Shown here one piece after another: positions 16,839-26,852 of a stretch of 64,000 nt of DNA. Origin of the DNA: JAKAIY01 sp963809385. GTDB taxonomy: Bacteria; Chloroflexota; Ktedonobacteria; Ktedonobacterales; JADMIN01. Position 1 is the stretch's first letter. Each line of letters opens with the position of its first letter. The stretch spans positions 1 through 64,000 of the forward strand of contig CAWEJL010000010.1 of assembly GCA_963809385.1 (NCBI GenBank), read 5' to 3'. The position numbers and the translations under genes are program-made. Under the pieces are notes generated by a model, which saw nothing but the letters and a program-made list of their open reading frames with translations, ran no database searches and was not told the DNA's origin.

Positions 16839-19245
16839 CTACTTCGCCGCGAGACGCTTCTGGAAGAAGTCAGCGGCCAGGCGGTATCCGCGCAGGGTAT
16901 TGATTCGCTTGGTGAAGCCATGGCCCTCATCGGGGAAGACGACATACTCCACCTCGCGGCCCATGCCGCGCAGCCGCTCCACCATCTGGTCGGACTCCGC
17001 CTTCACCACGCGCGGATCGTTGGCGCCCTGCAAGACGAGCAGCGGCGCGCGGACGTTCTCCACCCAGGTGATGGGCGAGCGCTCGCGCAGCATCTCGGCG
17101 TCCTCATCGGGGTCGCCAACCCAGGAGGCCATCATGCGGCGCCAGGTCGGCGGCACGCTGCGCACGAAGGTCAGCAGATTGCTCGGCCCCACGATGTCTA
17201 CCGCCGCCGCCCAGTAGTCCGGCAAGCGCGTCACCGCTGAGAGCGTGGCGAAGCCGCCAAAGCTGCCGCCATAGACACCCAGCCGCTTGCCGTCCACCCA
17301 GGGCAGCGCGCGGGCGAAGTCCGCCGTCGCCTGGATGTCTTTGAGCTCGGCTCCGCCCCAGTCGCGGTGAATCAGCTTCTGGTAGGCCTTGCCATAGCCG
17401 GTGCTGCCTCGAATGTTAGGCGCCAGGACGCCGATGCCGCGCGAGAGAAGGTACTGGTAGAAGGCGCGATACTCAACGCGCTCCTGCGCCTCGGGTCCGC
17501 CGTGGATCGAGACGACCACTGGCGTGGGATGGCTCTCAGACGCGCCGCGCGGGCGGTAGAGCCAGGCGGGGATGTCGCGCCCATCGAAGCTGCGGTAGTG
17601 GACCAGGTCGGGCGCGATCAGACTCCGAGGGATCGAGGCCGCCGAGCATGCCAAACGTCAGCCGGCGCAGGTGAGGGGTGGAGAGCGCGCCAGTGGCTCC
17701 CAGCGTCAGGACGTAGACCTCAGCGGGCGAGGTGGCGGAGTTGATGCGCAGCGCCAGCTTCTGCCCATCGGGCGAGAGCTTCATGTATTCGATGACGCCG
17801 ATGGGCAGACCGGAAACGCGCAGCGAGGCCTGATCGCCGTCGCGCAGATGCAACTGGCTCCTGCCGCTCTCGTTGAGCGTCCAGAGCAGGCGGCGTCCAT
17901 CGGCGCTGAGGGCGATCTGCTCCACATCCCACTCGGCGACGAGCACCCACTCCATTTCGCCGGTCGCCAGCCGGTAGCGGCCAATGCCCTTGAAATCGCG
18001 CCCATGGTCAGTGATGAGGTAGAGGCCTGAGCTATCAGGCAGCCAGGGGCCGGGCGCGATGTAGCGCTCGCCCTGGCCTGGCAGCACTTCGGTGAGCGAG
18101 TCATCGTGCGTATCGAGCAGCCAGAGACGCATGTCGGTATTGCTGCGAATGTCCATGACGGTGATGTAACGCCCATCTGGGGACCAGTTGATGGCGACGT
18201 TGAAGCGCCCGTTGGCCAGCGCTCGGCGTGTCTGGCCGGTCTCCATGTCGCGGATGAGCACATCGCTGTCGGTCGCCACGCGGTCGTTGCCAGAGAAGGC
18301 CAGGTAGCGACCGTCTGGGGAAAGCCCCTCTTCTGACAGTTCGTACTGCGCGTCAGGCCGGGCGGTGATGTACGTAGGCGCGCCGCCCGCCGCCGCGATG
18401 GTGAAGAGGTCGTACTGCTCGCTGCCGGCGCCATCGGCGGCGGCGATGATGTCGCCACTCGGGGCCCAGATGAGCGAGCGCGCCGATTCATCCTCGAACG
18501 TCGTCACCTGCGAGGCCCAGCCGCCCGCGACCGATTGCCGCCAGATGTTGAACTGGCCGGAGGTATTGGTGATGTAGGCCACCTGCGCGAGATCGTGCGA
18601 GAAAGCGATTGGCCCGATGTGCGCGCGCACGGCGTAATAGCGGGTGAAGTTGGCGTCGCCACGGGTCGTCGCGAGCGCTTCACCAGGCGCGGCTCCAGTC
18701 ACAACTGGCGCGGCGGGCGTGGCGGCGACTGGCGCGGCCTCCGGCGCGGGAATATCCGGCGTGGCGTCCGCCTCTCCGCTTCGGGCGCTTCGGGCGTGGC
18801 CTCCCTGCTTCGCGCGCTTCGGGCGTGGCCTCCGCTCGGCTTCTTCTACTAGCGCGGGCGCTTCGGGTGTATCGGCCACCAGCGCGGCTGCCGGCGAGAT
18901 GAGGGTGGTGATGTCATGCTCGCGCGCGACCGAGTCGGTTGTGGGCGCGAGGTGAGGCGCGTCGGTCGGATCGCTGGCGCGGGTTGAGGCGACAGGCGCT
19001 GCCTCGACGTCAGGCGCGACGGTGGGCTTATCATGGACGACGGGGACCGTGACCGGTGGCAGCGGCGCGGACGCGCTCGCAGGCGCGGCTTCAGCCTCCG
19101 CGACATCCGGCATGGGAGACGCGCCGGCCTCTTCCGGCGCAAGCCGCTCAGCGGGTGTTCCAGCGGGCGCGCTGGCATCCGCCCCATCGAGCGCATCCAG
19201 CGGAGCCGCGTCTTCAGAGGATACTGGCAGAATCTCGTCCGTCAC
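16839..19245 (-). CDS. S9-family (prolyl oligopeptidase-like) peptidase with long low-complexity N-terminus
   Basis: This is a serine peptidase of the acylaminoacyl/prolyl oligopeptidase group. The first ~200 residues are an unusual Ala/Pro/Glu/Thr-rich region with a basic island (RRPRPKRAKQGG). A beta-propeller follows (WSPDGRYITVMD, LSADGRRLLWTL). The C-terminal hydrolase domain carries the nucleophile in YGGSFGGFATLS, the Asp in GANDPRVVKAE and the His in DEGHGFTKR. The frame changes once near 17628, joining TFGMLGGLDP to RSLIAPDLVHYRSF. The start is a GTG with GGGAGG about 11 bases upstream. The low-complexity N-terminus has no signal peptide, so the enzyme is probably cytoplasmic. Confidence 0.85.
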
Positions 19246-19481
19246 CGGTGTACTTCCCTCCCTGTCCGTTTCGCCTCGCGAGCCAGGCCCGCTCCAATCA
19301 AGCCCATCCGCGCACTCAGGGGCGGGACGCCATTCAGGCGGCCCCGCGCTGTTTGACGGTTGGAGCGTATGTGCGACGTCCGTTCGTGGCTCTCATCTAT
19401 TGTACGTCATGAAAGGCGCCAGACTTCCCAAACTGGCTGGTTAGCGCAACCTCGCGCAAGGCGGCGATTCCCGGCGGCGAA

Positions 19482-20000
19482 TCAGCCCTGCGGCTCAGGC
19501 ATGATGACCGCCTCGAAGTCCGGGCCGGGTTTCCACAGAGGCTCAGAAAGCACGATCAGCGTCCGGGTGCGCATGCTTGGGTCGCCCGCCTCGATGAGCC
19601 GGAAGACCACCTGCTGCAGATGCGCGGGATTGCGCGCTCGCACCTTCGCCAGCGCGTCGAAATCGCCCGTTACCCACGACAGTTCCTCCACCTCTGGCAT
19701 ACGGCGCACGTTCTCGACGAATCGCGCGCGAAACGCCGCCGACTGCTGCGCGTGGATGCCAATATAGGCGCTCAAGCTCAAGTCCAGCCGGACGTAATCC
19801 AGCCGCGCATGGAAACCGCGCACATAGCCCGCGCGCAACAGCCGCTTGACACGCTGATGCACGGAAGCGTGCGCCAGATGGACCTGGCGCGCCAGGGTGA
19901 CCAGCGAGGCGCGCGCGTCATCACGGAGCCGCGCGAGCAATTCGCGGTCTATCTCATCCAGCGGCCGTTCCCCGGCTGGCTCCCGACGTTTTTTCGGCAT
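19482..20000 (-). CDS. Lrp/AsnC-family transcriptional regulator
   Basis: A 172-residue protein. The N-terminal helix-turn-helix reads LDEIDRELLARLRDDARASL, then VHLAHASVHQRVKRLL. The C-terminal RAM ligand-binding domain includes VEELSWVTGDFDALAKV. It is divergent from tyrosine phenol-lyase across a 200-base AT-rich gap. An AsnC-type regulator next to an amino-acid-degrading enzyme usually responds to that amino acid, so tyrosine-dependent control of the lyase is likely (inference). A perfect 7-bp-arm palindrome (CTGAATA C TATTCAG, 20025-20039) just upstream of its start may be an autoregulatory operator. Confidence 0.9.
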   Translation of the reverse strand: MPKKRREPAGERPLDEIDRELLARLRDDARASLVTLARQVHLAHASVHQRVKRLLRAGYVRGFHARLDYVRLDLSLSAYIGIHAQQSAAFRARFVENVRRMPEVEELSWVTGDFDALAKVRARNPAHLQQVVFRLIEAGDPSMRTRTLIVLSEPLWKPGPDFEAVIMPEPQG

Positions 20001-20201
20001 GGAAGGCTCTCACTCTCACTCTTACTGAATACTATTCAGCTCAATACGCATTATGCCATCAAATATCTGTATTATTCGCATAATTTCCAGCATTATCACC
20101 GTTCAACGCAGGTTAAATATACACTTCTCTCGGAATAGTAGATGCGCGAATAGCGTCATCTACCTTGCGCACAATCGAGGCGGAAGCCGGGAGAGCCAGT
20201 G
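20001..20201. promoter_or_regulatory. Divergent AT-rich promoter region, Lrp/AsnC to tyrosine phenol-lyase
   Basis: The AT content jumps sharply relative to the flanking genes. It holds a perfect palindrome CTGAATACTATTCAG (20025-20039) and a smaller inverted repeat ATTAT..ATAAT (about 20071-20084). Both are suitable Lrp/AsnC sites. No single clear promoter was fixed. Confidence 0.5.
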
Positions 20202-21729
20202 ATGGACAGTACGACGCGGAGGTCGTGGGCCGAGCCTTTCAAGATCAAAATGGTCGAGCCCATTCGCATGACGAGTCGCGACGAGCGCGAACGCTTTATC
20301 GTCGAGGCCGGATTCAACACGTTCCTGCTCAAATCCGAAGATGTCTACATTGATCTGCTCACCGACAGCGGCACCTCGGCGATGAGCGATTACCAGTGGG
20401 CGGGGATGATGCAGGGTGACGAGGCCTACGCCGGGAGCCGGAACTTCTACCACCTCGAAGAGGCGGTGAGGAAGTACTACGGATACCAGCTACGTTGTGC
20501 CAGTGCACCAGGGACGCGGCGCGGAGCACATCCTCTCGCAAATCGCGATCAAGCCAGGTGACTACGTGCCGGGCAACATGTACTTCACCACAACGCGCCT
20601 GCATCAGGAGCTTGCTGGCGGAACATTCGAGGATGTCATCATTGACGAGGCGCACGACCCGGCAAGCGTCCATCCTTTCAAGGGAAACGTTGATCTCGAC
20701 AAACTCGAAGCCCTCATCAAGCGTGTCGGCCCGGAGCACATTCCGTACGTGAGTCTCGCGGCCACCGTGAATATGGCTGGCGGGCAGCCGATCTCGCTGG
20801 CGAACATGCGCGCGGTCCGCGAGCTAACGAATCGCTATGGAATCCGCGTCATCCTGGATGCCGCGCGCGCCGTCGAGAACGCGTATTTCATCCAGCGGCG
20901 CGAGGCTGGATACGCGGATACACCGGTCGCCACCATCTTGCGCGACATGTGCGGCTTGACGGATGGCTGCACGATGAGCGCGAAGAAGGACGCGCTCGTG
21001 AATATCGGCGGCTTCCTCGCGTTGAACGATCCACAGCTGTTCGAGGAGGCGCGCAACCTCGTGGTGGTCTACGAGGGGCTTCATACCTATGGCGGGCTGG
21101 CTGGCCGCGACATGGAGGCCATGGCGCGGGGCATCGAGGAATCTGTCAGCGACGATCACATCCGCGCCCGTGTGGGACAGGTCGAATATCTCGGCAATCA
21201 GCTGCTCGCGGCTGACGTGCCGATCGTCACCCCGATTGGTGGGCATGCCGTCTATCTGGACGCGCGACGCTTCTACCCGCACATCAAGCAGGACGAGTTC
21301 CCCGCGCAGATGCTCGCCGCCCAGCTCTACCTGGATTCTGGCGTACGCTCGATGGAGCGCGGCGTCGTATCAGCTGGTCGCGATCCAGAGACCGGCGACC
21401 ACCACTATCCCAAGCTCGAACTGGTCCGGCTGGCGATTCCCCGACGGGTCTATACGCAGGCGCACATGGACGTCGTCGCCGAATCGGTGACGGAGGTCTA
21501 CCGTCAGCGGCGAAACGCGCACGGGCTGCGGATGACCTTCGAGCCGAAATACCTGCGCTTCTTCCAGGCGCGCTTCGAGCCCCTCAGACTAATCGCATCT
21601 CCCGCGCGGCGCCTGGCGAGCGAGGCTGGGCGCCGCGTTTCTGTGCGCGGCTCGCCGCTGAGGGACTGCTCCTGTAATTATGGCAATGACGATCGTACTG
21701 GATATCGCCTGTCAATCGAGTCTGGATAA
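20202..21729 (+). CDS. tpl: Tyrosine phenol-lyase (beta-tyrosinase)
   Basis: This PLP enzyme splits L-tyrosine to phenol, pyruvate and ammonia. It starts MDSTTRRSWAEPFKIKMVEP. The PLP lysine is in GCTMSAKKDALVNIGGF. Features favouring tyrosine over tryptophan are SMERGVVSAGR, with the Arg equivalent to Arg381 of the Citrobacter enzyme, and LRFFQARFEP with the paired Phe. NFYHLEEAV holds the Tyr71-type acid. The frame changes near 20491, joining YYGYQ to YVVPVHQGRG. The conserved C-terminus ends at about 21588, yet the frame runs 45 residues further. A TAA lies in the neighbouring frame at that point, so a base indel has probably hidden the true stop. The divergent AsnC-type regulator fits a catabolic role. 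Confidence 0.85.
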
Positions 21730-21976
21730 CACCTCCGCGCTCCTCAAAGTAGGGGCGCGACTCCACAATCTCCGATAATGGGGTATACCAAATCCGGAAC
21801 GCACATATCCCATGCCCGCTCCGCTCACGGGCGAGCGGCCTCCAAACGCTCGTTGGATCGTAGTGAGCCTCTTGAGAAGGCTGTGGCGTGGGCAATGGCG
21901 GAGAACTGAGCATCCGTCGGGATTGTTGTCTGTGCGGAGTATCAAGCTCACTCAATTCACGGGAGGAGAGCCCGCG

Positions 21977-22540
21977 ATGGCTGTAGGCTCGCGCGCTTCA
22001 CGAGACGCCCACCGCCATCCATGGCGCGCGCTCGTTCCGCTCGCCCTGATGCTGACGTTGGCGCTCACGCTCGCGGGATGCGCTACGCCTCAGATAACTC
22101 CTCCGTTCACCGGCGTCAGCGCCAATGGCAAAAGTATCACCGTACCCGCGCGAATTCGCCACGGCCCCGATGGCTCGACGCTGGTCATCGTGGACCTGAC
22201 CATCAACGGCAAAGGCCCGTACCCGTTTGCGCTCGACACCGGCGCGAGCCTCTCACTGATTGATCTCCAGCTCGCGCAACGGCTAGGATTGCCGGTAGCT
22301 GGCTCGCCAGAGGATATCACTGGCGTCGGTGGCACACAGCGTGTCACGCCGATGTCTGTTAGCCAGTGGGCGATGGGCGCGGCCACTCTGCCCGCCCGCA
22401 CGATCACCAGCGCGTCGCTTTCCGAATTGCGGCGCAGCGCCGGAATAGTTGGCTTGCTGGGCTCCGATGTGCTCAGCGCTTTCAACTCGGTGACGATTGA
22501 CTACGCCAACAGCGTGATTATTGTGACGCCAGCCGCTTGA
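21977..22540 (+). CDS. Retropepsin-like aspartic protease lipoprotein
   Basis: A 187-residue protein with a basic N-terminus, a hydrophobic signal helix and the lipobox LTLAGC, so it is anchored outside the cytoplasmic membrane. The mature domain has the retropepsin active-site motif FALDTGASLSLIDLQLAQRL and a second family block (GIVGLLGSDVLSAFNSVTID). It resembles gag-polyprotein-type aspartyl proteases of bacteria that act as single-domain dimers. GGGAGGAG lies upstream of the ATG at 21977; longer in-frame starts were rejected for lack of a ribosome site. No substrate is suggested by the neighbours. Confidence 0.8.
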   Translation: MAVGSRASRDAHRHPWRALVPLALMLTLALTLAGCATPQITPPFTGVSANGKSITVPARIRHGPDGSTLVIVDLTINGKGPYPFALDTGASLSLIDLQLAQRLGLPVAGSPEDITGVGGTQRVTPMSVSQWAMGAATLPARTITSASLSELRRSAGIVGLLGSDVLSAFNSVTIDYANSVIIVTPAA

Positions 22541-22658
22541 CGGTTGACGTATTGTGCGCTCCCTTGTCGCGCCAGTGATGTTACAATACCTCCCAAATAG
22601 GACGCGGGCCGCCTGCCAATCCGGTGAGACTGAGCGGACGGTCGCGGAAGGAGGTTAC

Positions 22659-23854
22659 ATGGCGCAAGCGCGCAAGGCGCCTCTACGACCCGCTCCGGCG
22701 GCGAAACCGGGGGCGGCGAAGCCAGTGAAGCCGCCAACCGCGACGCCCGCGAAAGACAGCGCGACGGGGACGGGCCTGCGCATGGCGCTAGGGATCCTGC
22801 TCTTAGCGCTGGTTACCGGCGCTGTTCCCCTGGCGCTGGCGGGACAGGTGCTCGGTTACTGGCGGCTCCCGCTCACGATGCCCGCGCTGCCTTTCCTGCC
22901 AAGCGCCGTGGTATATGACGCGCAGCTCGCTACCGCGCAACCCATGGTCACCAACGCGACGATTCACGTCATGAGCGCGCCGGGCGCCAGCGTGTCCATC
23001 GCCACACTCGAGCCCGGCTTCCCCGTTCAGGTCGATGCGCTACGCCACGGCGGGCGGCGCGCGCTGGGCGCAAATCCGCTGGACAGGCCCCACGAAAGCG
23101 GCGGGCGGCTCCGGCTGGGCGCTGGCCGCACAACTGCGAACGCCAGGCGTGAGCGACACCCAGCCCATCGGCGATCTGGGCGCGCTGGCGCCAGCGGTCG
23201 CCACAGGCGGCCAGCGCGGCGGGGTCGGGCTTCGCCGCGACGCTCTACTTCCCCAAGTCGGACTACACCTATCGCACGGCCAGCGCCACACAGACCATCA
23301 CGCTCGGCCAGCAGGTCATCCCCGTCATCCTGGTGGCTGACTATGGATTGGGCCTCGCCGCTCAACAGCCCAGTTCGATACCTCAGGGCCTGGTGTCTGG
23401 CGACGCCGGGGCGCTGACCTTTGTGTATCACTCGCTCGGCGGTGCGCCAGGCATGAGCGCGTATGTGGCGCGATACCACATCGCGGGCTTCCAGTTCGCC
23501 ACCGACCCCCTGAAATCCACCACGACCGTTCAGAGTCTGGGGCTGTTCTTCAGCGCGCTCACACAGGCGCCGCTCGCCAGCCCAGATGACCAGCGGCAGA
23601 TATTCGCTCTGCTGGTCGGCGCGAACACCAGCGCCACCGCCTATGCGTCAGATAGCGCAATTGGCTCCGGCGCGCTGGTCGTCACGACAGAACAGACCAC
23701 GAAGGGCTATACCACTATCGTCGCGGGCCAGCTTCAACCCGCCAGCGGTCCCGCTGTGGTGATTGTCGCTGTCTCCGCCGACCAACCCACCGCCGCGAAG
23801 GCCCAGGCGGCGCTGCAATCCTTCTTCAAGCCTCTCATCGCCACGCTCGGCTGA
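22659..23854 (+). CDS. Membrane-anchored protein with SH3-like and degenerate serine-hydrolase-like domains
   Basis: The protein has a cytoplasmic Pro/Ala/Lys-rich tail, one membrane helix (ALGILLLALVTGAVPLALAG) and an SH3b-like segment (TIHVMSAPGASVSIATLEPG). A ~200-residue C-terminal domain begins around FAATLYFPKSDYTYRTAS. Its layout (FFSALTQAPLASPDDQRQIF, then TKGYTTIVAGQL and AVVIVAVSAD) recalls class A beta-lactamase folds, but no SxxK/SDN/KTG set was seen, so activity is unlikely. The frame changes twice, near 23042 and near 23215. AAGGAGG precedes the ATG. The functional call is speculative. Confidence 0.5.
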
Positions 23855-23889
23855 AGCGCATGATGCGCGTGCGGGAAGTCGGCGGCGCC

Positions 23890-24414
23890 TCAGAGATCGG
23901 ACGCCACCTGGAAGCAGGGATAGCGCGCCGCGAGCGAAGCCGTGCGCTGATTGGTATCCATCTGGATCGTCGCGATACCGGCGATCACCGCGCCGCGCGC
24001 CTCCAACAACTGGATGGCGGCGCTCACCTGCGCGCCCGTCTCGATCCACTCGTCCACCACGAGCGCGCGGGCGCCCGCGGCGACAGCATCCCGCCGCATC
24101 TCCAACGTCTTGCGCTGGCCCGTATAATCCACACACTCGGCGGTGTCCACGTCGCCTGGCAGCTTGCCGCCCTTGCGAATAGGAACGAAGCCCACGCCCG
24201 CGCGCAGCGCCAGCCCCGCGCCCAGGATAAAGCCCAATGCGTCAATCCCGACGACGAGATCGAAATGCGTGTCCGACGCCAGATCGAGCAAGTCATCGAG
24301 CAGCTCTGAGAAAGCCTGGTAGTCGCCAAAGAGCGGCGTCACATCATAGCGCGTGCCGGGCGGCGTGTGGGTATCAATGCGCTGGAGGTACGCGCGGCGC
24401 TCAGCGGACGACAT
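23890..24414 (-). CDS. Adenine phosphoribosyltransferase-like protein
   Basis: A type I phosphoribosyltransferase of ~174 residues. VGIDALGFILGAGLALRAG and VPIRKGGKLPGDV match the adenine PRTase pattern. The PRPP loop reads ALVVDEWIETGAQVSAA, where adenine PRTases usually have VDDxLATGGT. The family is clear, but substrate use may differ from adenine. The start at 24414 has a GGAG site 8 bases upstream. The frame is intact. Confidence 0.7.
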   Translation of the reverse strand: MSSAERRAYLQRIDTHTPPGTRYDVTPLFGDYQAFSELLDDLLDLASDTHFDLVVGIDALGFILGAGLALRAGVGFVPIRKGGKLPGDVDTAECVDYTGQRKTLEMRRDAVAAGARALVVDEWIETGAQVSAAIQLLEARGAVIAGIATIQMDTNQRTASLAARYPCFQVASDL

Positions 24415-24500
24415 GGGCTGACTCCTTCGCACAGCATCAGGTCAGGGCGTAGGGAGCCAGTATAGCATCACGCGCACAGGCCAAACGAGCGCAAGAAAGA

Positions 24501-24539
24501 CGAGGGCGCGCGCATCGGAGAGGATGTCGCGCGCCCTCG
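24501..24539 (-). terminator. Hairpin terminator after the secreted protein gene
   Basis: A 12-bp perfect stem (CGAGGGCGCGCG at 24501-24512, complement at 24528-24539) with a 15-base loop. It lies between the phosphoribosyltransferase gene and the stop of the gene at 24625. Confidence 0.55.
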
Positions 24540-24624
24540 CGGAAGGGAAAGCCGGGAAGGTTTCGCGATGCGTACCCAGCGCCCAGTGGAAGGAGTCCCG
24601 CCGGGCTTGAGGGAATCCGCGCCG

Positions 24625-25386
24625 CTACGACGCCGACTTGAGCAGCGTCACGATCTGGTGCAGGTCGGAGATGGCGGCCTTGGTATCCTCGGCCGCTGAG
24701 TGGATGTCCGTCTTATAGGTGGAAACCACCGTCTTGTAGGCCGTCGGATTGGCGTTGAACGCGCTCACCGTGAACTGCGGGATGATCTGCTGCGCGGCGG
24801 CGGTCTGCGCCTGCGCGTTCGTCACCTGCGTCTTGTAGTCGCTGAACAGCTGGTTGGCCTGGGCCTGCACGCTGGCGGGCGCGCCGTTGATCGCGTCCTG
24901 GATCAGCGTTTCATTGCCCTGGAGCTGGCCGTCCTTGTGGATGATCATATCCAGCCACAGTTCGTGGTAGTCGCGCGGCAGCACGACCGCGTAAATGCGG
25001 TAGGTGGTGTAGACCGAGCGGAAGTCCGCGCGGGCGGCGGTGGCGCTGGTGTCGGCGTCCAGCTTGGTCTTGAGCGCGCTCAGGCCGGACTCGTTGGTGG
25101 AGATATCGCCGGTCAGCGTGGCGTTGTCGCTGGAAGTGATGCGCCCATCCTTGAACTGCTCAGTCACGCGACCGTTGAGCGTGGAGAGCGAGGTCTGCCG
25201 CGCGGCGATGGCCTTGTCGCCGTAGCCGATGACACACTTGTAATCCGTCGCGGCGCAGAGGTTGGACGGCGCGGCGGCGAAGCCGGACAGCGGGACAATG
25301 GCGCTGGCGAGAAGCAGGCCCAGGCCGCCAGCCACAGCGGCGGCGCGCGCGCTCCGGCGCGCGCGATTCAACATGCTGTTGAACAT
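24625..25386 (-). CDS. Secreted helical protein of unknown function
   Basis: A 253-residue protein with a classical signal peptide (basic start, then a hydrophobic run GGLGLLLASAIVPLSGFA, probable cleavage at AAA). The mature part has one Cys pair (NLCAATDYKC) and is otherwise strongly helical, Ala/Gln/Thr-rich and likely coiled (VTNAQAQTAAAQQIIPQF). No family was recognised. The Ser/Gln-rich lipoprotein gene lies 80 bases upstream on the same strand, suggesting an operon of exported proteins. Confidence 0.7.
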   Translation of the reverse strand: MFNSMLNRARRSARAAAVAGGLGLLLASAIVPLSGFAAAPSNLCAATDYKCVIGYGDKAIAARQTSLSTLNGRVTEQFKDGRITSSDNATLTGDISTNESGLSALKTKLDADTSATAARADFRSVYTTYRIYAVVLPRDYHELWLDMIIHKDGQLQGNETLIQDAINGAPASVQAQANQLFSDYKTQVTNAQAQTAAAQQIIPQFTVSAFNANPTAYKTVVSTYKTDIHSAAEDTKAAISDLHQIVTLLKSAS

Positions 25387-25467
25387 CTATGACTCCTTAG
25401 TGGGAACAATTTCGGGGGAGTGCGGCGTTTCATCGCGCCCGCATTGGGCGTGGCGCAGATGGCGTCG

Positions 25468-25824
25468 CTACGGCTGAATAGTACTTGACTGGCTGGAGTA
25501 GTCCACGCCAGCGTTGCTTCCCGCGGAGTTGAGCTGCTGCTGGTCGGTCTGGTTCTGGCTGTCGGCGTTCTCGAGCTGCTGCAGCGCGGCGTTATTGCCG
25601 GTCCCGCTCGTCCCGCTCGTGCTGGTGGCGCTGGACGAGCTGGTCCCGCTTGTGCTCTGTGTCACCGGGACGCCGCTGTTACCGCTGTTTCCGTTGCCGT
25701 TGCGCGCGCTGCCCGCACGGCAGCCGCCGAGCGCGAGCGTCAGCGCCAGCGCGGGGACGGCTAGCAACAGGCCAGCGCGTCGCGCCAGCGACCGCCCGCC
25801 CAGCGCGCGTGTCTGTACACCCAT
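25468..25824 (-). CDS. Ser/Thr/Gln-rich lipoprotein
   Basis: A 118-residue product with a lipobox (LALTLALGGC). A linker rich in Gly, Asn, Ser and Thr follows, then a polar C-terminal stretch (LQQLENADSQNQTDQQQLNS) that looks helical. It is probably a small surface-exposed lipoprotein. Start 25824 is chosen for GAGGAG upstream; a longer in-frame start lacks a site. It lies upstream of the secreted helical protein on the same strand. Confidence 0.65.
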   Translation of the reverse strand: MGVQTRALGGRSLARRAGLLLAVPALALTLALGGCRAGSARNGNGNSGNSGVPVTQSTSGTSSSSATSTSGTSGTGNNAALQQLENADSQNQTDQQQLNSAGSNAGVDYSSQSSTIQP

Positions 25825-26054
25825 CTGAAGTCTCCTCAATGCGTATGTCTCCAGGGAGCCGTCGCCCACGCCCATCATCCCGGCGCCGGGCCTGTCATCA
25901 CCGCTCCCACATCCGTATCGAAACCTAGCGTAGCGGTCATGGCTGAGCGTGTTCTGAGCGAGCGGTTAGAGATTGCTGAGAGCGAACGGCTAGCGCCATC
26001 CCCGGCCCGCGCGGTACACTCACCGGGAAGCGGTGTAGCGGGCGCGGGTACGTG

Positions 26055-26143
26055 CGGCCATGAATGGCCGGCGCACGGTACGAGGGGATGAATCCCCAGG
26101 GTATTCATGCCCCCGTCGCATGCCCCGGCCTTTCAAGGCCGGG
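26055..26143. repeat. Hairpin cluster A (TGAA/TTCA tetraloops)
   Basis: Four consecutive hairpins: CGGCCA-TGAA-TGGCCG (26055-26070), GGGGA-TGAA-TCCCC (26084-26097), GGGTA-TTCA-TGCCC (26099-26112) and CCCGGCCT-TTCA-AGGCCGGG (26124-26143). The stems differ but the loops are constant (TTCA is TGAA on the other strand). Related to cluster B at 29.8 kb. Confidence 0.85.
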
Positions 26144-26161
26144 AGAGGGAGCATCACACCA

Positions 26162-26788
26162 ATGGCGGCAGAGCGGCGAGCGGCACAAGGCGGCGAGCGG
26201 CGCCTGCCGGTGATCGTGGGGATTACCGGGTCGAGCGGCGTGGCGCTGGCCGTGCGGACCGTCGAGGCGCTGGGCGAGTTGGGTATCCCGATGCACATCG
26301 TGTACACCCAGGCCTGCCGCCAGGTGTGGCCCGACGAGCTGGGGCGCCAGATCAGCGACGACCTCGCGGCGTGGAAAGAGCGCTACTCGGCCCGCGTCTT
26401 CAATCCCGACGACTTCCGCGCGCCAGCCTCCAGCGGCAGCTTCCGCACGGCGGGGATGATCATCGTCCCCTGCTCGATGCGCACCGTCTCCGCCATCGCG
26501 CACGGCTCATCCAGTAACCTGCTGGAGCGCGCCGCCGATGTGGTTCTCAAGGAGAACCGCCCGCTGGTGATCGTCCCGCGCGAGACGCCACTCTCGGTGA
26601 TCCATCTGGAGAACCTGCTGGCGCTGGCGCGGCTCGGCGTGCGCGTCGTCCCGCCGATGCCGCAGTTCTACCTGCGCCCGCAGACGATGGAGGAGGCGAC
26701 GGACCTGATGGCCCGACGCGCGCTCTCCGTCCTGGGCTTCGATGAGGCCCTGCCCGACGCCAGCCGCTGGCGTGGCGATGAAGCGTAG
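26162..26788 (+). CDS. ubiX: UbiX-type flavin prenyltransferase
   Basis: This enzyme attaches a dimethylallyl group to FMN to make prenylated FMN for UbiD-family decarboxylases. The N-terminal flavoprotein motif is VIVGITGSSGVALAVR. Family segments include GSFRTAGMIIVPCSMRTVSA, RAADVVLKENRPLVIVPRET and MPQFYLRPQTMEEATDLMARR. The length (208 aa) is typical. The start at 26162 is chosen because the longer frame would run through hairpin cluster A. No ubiD partner lies in the window. Confidence 0.92.
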   Translation: MAAERRAAQGGERRLPVIVGITGSSGVALAVRTVEALGELGIPMHIVYTQACRQVWPDELGRQISDDLAAWKERYSARVFNPDDFRAPASSGSFRTAGMIIVPCSMRTVSAIAHGSSSNLLERAADVVLKENRPLVIVPRETPLSVIHLENLLALARLGVRVVPPMPQFYLRPQTMEEATDLMARRALSVLGFDEALPDASRWRGDEA

Positions 26789-26791
26789 GGG

Positions 26792-26834
26792 CCTCACCCC
26801 CTAACCCCCTCTCCCTGCGGAGGCGAGGGGAGGA
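26792..26834. repeat. CCTCACCCCC-type dispersed repeat, copy 1
   Basis: CCTCACCCCCTAACCCCCTC followed by CCCTGCGGAGGCGAGGGGAGG forms an imperfect hairpin. Related copies occur at 29118, 33205, 33749 and 53216. All are intergenic. Confidence 0.7.
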
Positions 26835-26852
26835 CTATTGAGGAGCTAGCAG

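Noticed and set aside
17671..18852. Long plus-strand frames antisense to the S9 peptidase
   Set aside because: They are composition-driven shadows of a GC-rich gene with no domain similarity; the same applies to the many other antisense frames across the window.
26055..26143. CRISPR array
   Set aside because: The units are short hairpins with differing stems and no unique spacers of constant length; no cas genes are present.
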